Assembly: GCA_028829895.1 (NCBI GenBank)
Contig: CM054181.1
Coordinates: 16,896,001-16,960,000 of the forward strand
DNA length: 64,000 nt
Direction: 5' to 3'
From: Sinotaia quadrata
Lineage: Eukaryota; Mollusca; Gastropoda; Architaenioglossa; Viviparidae
The notes under the pieces are model-generated. The model was not told the origin of the DNA. It worked only from the letters and a program-made list of their open reading frames with translations, and searched no databases. Shown piece by piece: positions 59,567 through 64,000 of this stretch. Each line of letters begins with the position of its first letter. Positions within the stretch are counted from its first letter, which is position 1. A program made the translations under genes and the position numbers.

Positions 59567-61733
59567 ATAGTTGCATCTTTGACCAGTTACTGGAACACCC
59601 ACCCACCCTCCCCATAAAAAATATTATAAAAGAAAGTTAAACACTTGCAACAGCAATCTACACAAAAATAAAATTAAAAAACATGCAAATTCAATAGATT
59701 AAAAAAAAAATTAATGGAAGATAAAAAAAATTAAAAAAACAAAAAGAAAAACTAGTTCACATGCTCATGATTTTATTTTTTAAAAAGACGGATTTTGAAA
59801 AGTAAAAAATACTGCTGCATGATTTTGGAAATGGCAGTGCTTCAATTAAGATAACAATTTTCTGCTTGTGTGATAAAGCAAGGGGGTCTGACCTTGTCAG
59901 TTTAGCCCAAGGCGCATTTAACTGAATATCTAAAAACTTCACAAACTACAAAATTTACTAAAAAAAGAAAAGAAAATGTATATGCAATCATGGAAAGAAA
60001 TAAAAGCTCTTGAATAAAGATTTAAAGCAAAAAAAAAAAAACTTAAAAAGGAAAGGTTGTTATATGATTGATAAAGATAGCTACTGTCTTGTTTCCTTCC
60101 TAAGCCCATCATTAAAACCAAACTATTCTCATTTCAGAGTCACATCACCTGGAACAAATTGCCTTTTTACAATTTAGATAGTCACACCATAACATCTTTC
60201 CAACAGTCCAACATCTTTTTTACTTAGAACAAAACCAATATTTATATAGTTTTGGTTTCATTCTGGTATTTCTATATGAACGTTTTATGGTAAAAACATA
60301 TAGCATATTACATACTTATTTTTGTATCAGATATATTCAGTATTGTATATGTTTATTCCCAAGGAGTTGGGTGGCTAGGCATTGGCCAGATATGCACTAG
60401 TGACACATGGGAGCAACCACTTGCACTTAAATTTTAATATCAATTTTCGAAAGATGCAATATGATTGTTAATTTTAAAATTAAAGCCTGTAGCAAAATGA
60501 GAAATAAACTGATCTTAAATGTTTTAATGCCAGGTGTTGCAATATTATGAAAGAAGGATGCTTAGATCAAATACCTAATTTGAAGCAACGCTAAAATGCA
60601 GACAAAAAGAAAAAAGAAAGAGGGATAAATGAATATGGAAAGATACATATTTAGACTGTAATAAGTGATATAAGGGAAACATCAATTGCTTTAATGCAGT
60701 GAAATAAAATATAAGAGATGAATAGGGGAGACGCCCCTTAGAATGTAACAGGTGATTTGAGGAAGGTATCTATTGTCATAAGTCAGAAATCATTCTTAGG
60801 AGAATATAGCTATTACAATGTATCGCATATGTCAGTAGAATAGCATCAGGCAAATCATATGAACAGGGAAACCTGGTGACCAAAATCCCCTTAAATGCAA
60901 ATCTGTTGAAACCATGTGCTTTAAAATGACAGTTTATGCTTTTAAATGAAAAGTGAGGGTGAAGTTATAAAATTAATCAATAATTGTACATATTATGCAG
61001 CAAAATTATACACCAGAAAAGAAAATCAAGACTAAAATTATTTCTTAAAGTCTAAAATGCAAACACAATAAAGTCTTTCTGTATAAAATAACACATTCAT
61101 TAAAACAAGGATTCCTGTTCTTGTAGCACTCTTCCTGAACAATTTTCACTATCAGTAAATGGTCCAACAGTTTTTAATCAACCTTGTAATGGGGGGGAGG
61201 GAGGAAGAGAAAAAATACTATAACTTTTTAATAAAAGATACAATGATAAGGAACTAGCCTTTCTCTATCATTACATTACTAAAAAAAAGTTCAAATAGGC
61301 TATATTCTATGGAATAAAAAATCTGACTTATACAATAAAACTAATGTTACATCTACTTTCAGAAAAGTTAGCAGGTGATTCTCAATGGAGAATTAAAGTG
61401 GATATACTGAAATATGTCACCAGTTCACAACTTAGTTGACTTCTTAACAAGTAAAATGGAATCTAGGTCAGCCACAGATAAGAATAAATCTGTATGAAAT
61501 GAGTAATTCCCATTCTTAGAATCAAGAATGCAAAATTTAAACTTTAAAAGATTTGTATAAATGAATTTATATTAAGTCAATATTTCTTCTGAAAGAAATC
61601 AGAGCTCTCATTCATTTATGAGACTGACTTCTCACCTTAGCAACATAACATGTGACATGCATGGGAACAACAATCCATATGTGTCATCTGATGTATTGTC
61701 TTGAGTTAAATGCGTAGATTGAAAAACTAAAAC

Positions 61734-61990
61734 ATGGTTAAATATTGCAGTGCATATAGCTGCAACAGTGGACAAACCAATAATATTCAATTTTTTTACA
61801 TTTCCCAAAGATCACAAATTACAAAAAATGTGGATTAAAAAGCTGAAAAGAGAAAACTTTCATTGACAGCACAAACGGTAGTGTGTAGCAAGCACTTCAA
61901 AGAAGACTGTGAAATGCAAAGCAGACAGTCTTTTCAGGACAATTTAGCAATGACAGTCATTGAGGTGCCAAAAGTTAACCACTTTAAAAA
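61734..61990 (+). pseudogene. THAP-domain relic, two frameshifts
   Basis: The frame opens MVKYCSAYSCNSGQTN, shifts in a run of seven T near 61793, continues FPKDHKLQKMWIKKLKRENF, shifts again near 61863, and resumes VVCSKHFKEDCE. This is the C2CH zinc-coordinating pattern of THAP domains: Cys-x4-Cys, FP, Trp, then Cys-x2-His-Phe, in the family order and spacing. THAP domains bind DNA in THAP proteins and P-element-type transposases. No transposase domain was recognised downstream, so I cannot say whether it came from a gene or a transposon. As written it cannot make the domain without frame changes. Confidence 0.6.
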
Positions 61991-64000
61991 TCAGTCTTAC
62001 ACAGTTACAGTTTGATCATTGACACTGATTTGTAATTTTACATACAATCAGTTCATTATAGTTACAGTGACAGCTGCCATAAATATGTTTTGTGTGATTG
62101 TTAACTGAGTAAGTTTTAGATAATTCATTTAGTGAATCTTCTTGTAACTGGGAAGTTAATAAGTAATCACAGAAAATTTATTGAAAATTTTATTATGATT
62201 TCTGATGGGTTTTATTTTTTTCTTAATTGCAAGCATGTAATTATTTTTTGATTTATGTAAAATTAATTTAAATTCACATTTCATGTTTGCACCCATACAA
62301 ATAAAGAGAGAAAACAGTATTCAAGCAATAATTAAAAACACTCTTGATAAATTAATAATGAATAATTAGTTGGTAAGTGCCTAAAAACAGTTGTACTTGT
62401 AATAAATTATTAAAATAGACACTTCTTGCAGTTTCAACTTGATATGTGTTGTTTACATGATTAATAGTATAATTAATTAACTATCAATTTAACCAACTGT
62501 TTAATTACTTCGTAATATCTGATTTAATAAAATAAATCTATTGAATAAGATGCTTCATATATTAAATATATATTCATCAAACCACTATCATCATCTTTTA
62601 ATCTGAATTTGTATGAATTCATTTAATTACATCAGTGGTTGCTTGTGTTAACTGCATCATAATATTTTACTTTATATACTGTAGCATTACATGCTTAATA
62701 CTATTCATAACAATTAACATAAATGTATATGACAAATTTTCTTGAAAAGATAATAACCTTATTACTCTAGCCAGTACCAAGACAAAAACTGAAATTTTAT
62801 TTTCTGCTGTTAACTTCAGCTGGTAAACCCATTAGAATTTGATCAATACTATTATGTAACTGCCAAAACTACTTGTGTACAAATGAATAGTTGAAGTAAC
62901 TCGATCATAATTAAATATTTTATGGTGCTCAACCAAAGAAACAGTAATCTGTTTTAATGCAGAAGGAACTGCTTCAAACTCAAAAATGTGCAGATTAAGA
63001 TTGATTATTTGCAATTTGGAGCTTACACACCATCTTCAAACTACAACCCAAGTTGCAACTTGGTGAATTAAAATAATATACAAACTGGGAGCAGACCTAA
63101 CTTAAACCACCATACCCCAGAATAAGGTAACTTCTCCCTAACACTTTAAAGTTCAATCATAGTTTTTCTGATAGTAAATATAAGCTTTGTAAAGGAAAAA
63201 ATCGATCTGGTGGATTGTTTTATATCTTACAGAATCTTGATAGCATATATCTAAACATGTTAATTTAATAATTCTAAATATGGTAAAAGTTCAATGTAAC
63301 AAACACAATTATATGAAACTGTTTTATTAATTTTTCCTGACTATATAAAATAACCTAAATAAAATAAAACTAGTTGAAGACTAATTTAATTACAGATGAT
63401 CACTTTTATTAATTTAGATAATTTAAAACTGGATTTTGCAATTTATTATAACAATTGTTTGTAATTTATACAATTATACCTGTATTTGTGCCTCCACTTA
63501 TCTATAACTAAATGCATATCAAAATAATGAAGTTTCTGATGTGGTCTCAACAGTTAAAAAAAAAAAAATCACTGCTACTACCATTACAATATATAATATT
63601 ATATTAATGACAATTAATTAAAATTACATAAATACTTATGTACTATTAAAGTTTTCTTAAATGTGTGTTATATGGCTTTAAAATATTGTTGGAACTAAGA
63701 AGTTTGTTAAGTCTCTAACAACCCAACAACAGAAGGCAAACTGCAAACCAGATGTTCGTAGTTGAAGAAAAGTTCTTGTTTAAAAACTACTTATTTCATA
63801 ATCAAACTTACAGAAAATCTTGAAGAATACATCAAGTATTTAGACTACTTAGTCTTGATGTTCATTCATTTATACTTTCTAACTTTTACAATTCAGATAC
63901 AATATTTTAATCAAGAGAAATGTCAAAACTTGAAAATAATAAATTCCATCTTACAATTCATGTTGCAAACTTGATAAATTCATATGATCTATGGAATAAT

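Larger units (their letters stand above)
44678..64000. other. 19.3 kb without recognisable MDN1 exons
   Basis: This region upstream of e1 holds the tandem arrays, the copy-2 dispersed repeat, the two coding-like islands and the THAP relic listed separately. The stretches 45870-47050, 48150-50000, 50880-51810, 56050-59500, 59565-61730 and 61991-64000 show nothing else. They are AT-rich with short homopolymers. It is either one long intron or an intergenic interval separating e1 from the rest of the gene. Confidence 0.6.

Noticed and set aside
59274..59640. ORFs on both strands rich in Cys/Val or His/Thr
   Set aside because: Translation of a (CA)n microsatellite.
1..64000. tRNA, rRNA or snRNA genes
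   Set aside because: No cloverleaf with A/B boxes, rRNA core or Sm-site-bearing snRNA was recognised on either strand by eye. A covariance-model scan would be needed to exclude small ones.

Overview
The window is animal nuclear DNA. It is AT-rich and intron-dense, with GT-AG introns, many microsatellites and minisatellites, and relics of DNA transposons and a LINE. A lophotrochozoan, perhaps a mollusc, would fit the overall look and the divergence of the protein from vertebrates, but nothing here identifies a species.

One gene accounts for almost all the coding sequence. It is the interior of midasin (MDN1; yeast Rea1), the giant dynein-related AAA+ ATPase that strips assembly factors from pre-60S ribosomal particles. 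It is on the minus strand. I resolved 33 consecutive exons from 44677 (upstream) to 6817 (downstream). All splice sites are GT-AG, every junction is phase-compatible, and there is no internal stop across 5764 coding bases (about 1920 codons). By my memory of human midasin this is roughly the stretch from residue 2700 to 4680: the helical linker/stem after the AAA ring, ending at the conserved LSVL..VFTELA.K segment just before the acidic D/E-rich tail. The AAA ring (upstream) and the D/E-rich and MIDAS domains (downstream) are not in the window.

Layout: 1-6816 is downstream intron, or possibly the end of another gene. It holds a 2.1 kb TIR element with an internal 3 x 195 bp array, one copy of a 1.6 kb dispersed repeat, and an unassigned terminal-exon-like ORF. 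6817-36313 holds 31 midasin exons with short to medium introns, most of which carry their own tandem repeat, hairpin or MITE. 36314-43994 is a 7.7 kb intron with a LINE reverse-transcriptase relic, a 98 bp array, a 1.8 kb pogo-like element (with a paralogous uninterrupted copy of its target nearby), a hairpin and a recent 337 bp duplication. 43995-44677 holds two further exons. 44678-64000 has no recognisable midasin exon. It contains tandem arrays, the second (inverted) copy of the 1.6 kb repeat, two short plus-strand coding-like islands and a frameshifted THAP-domain relic.

No tRNA, rRNA, CRISPR array or prokaryotic feature was seen. The best leads are the decoy splice-acceptor duplication, the adjacent 55 bp palindromes, the pogo-like element with its paralogous filled/empty pair, the THAP relic, and the unassigned coding-like islands. 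I found nothing that I would call a new system with confidence.
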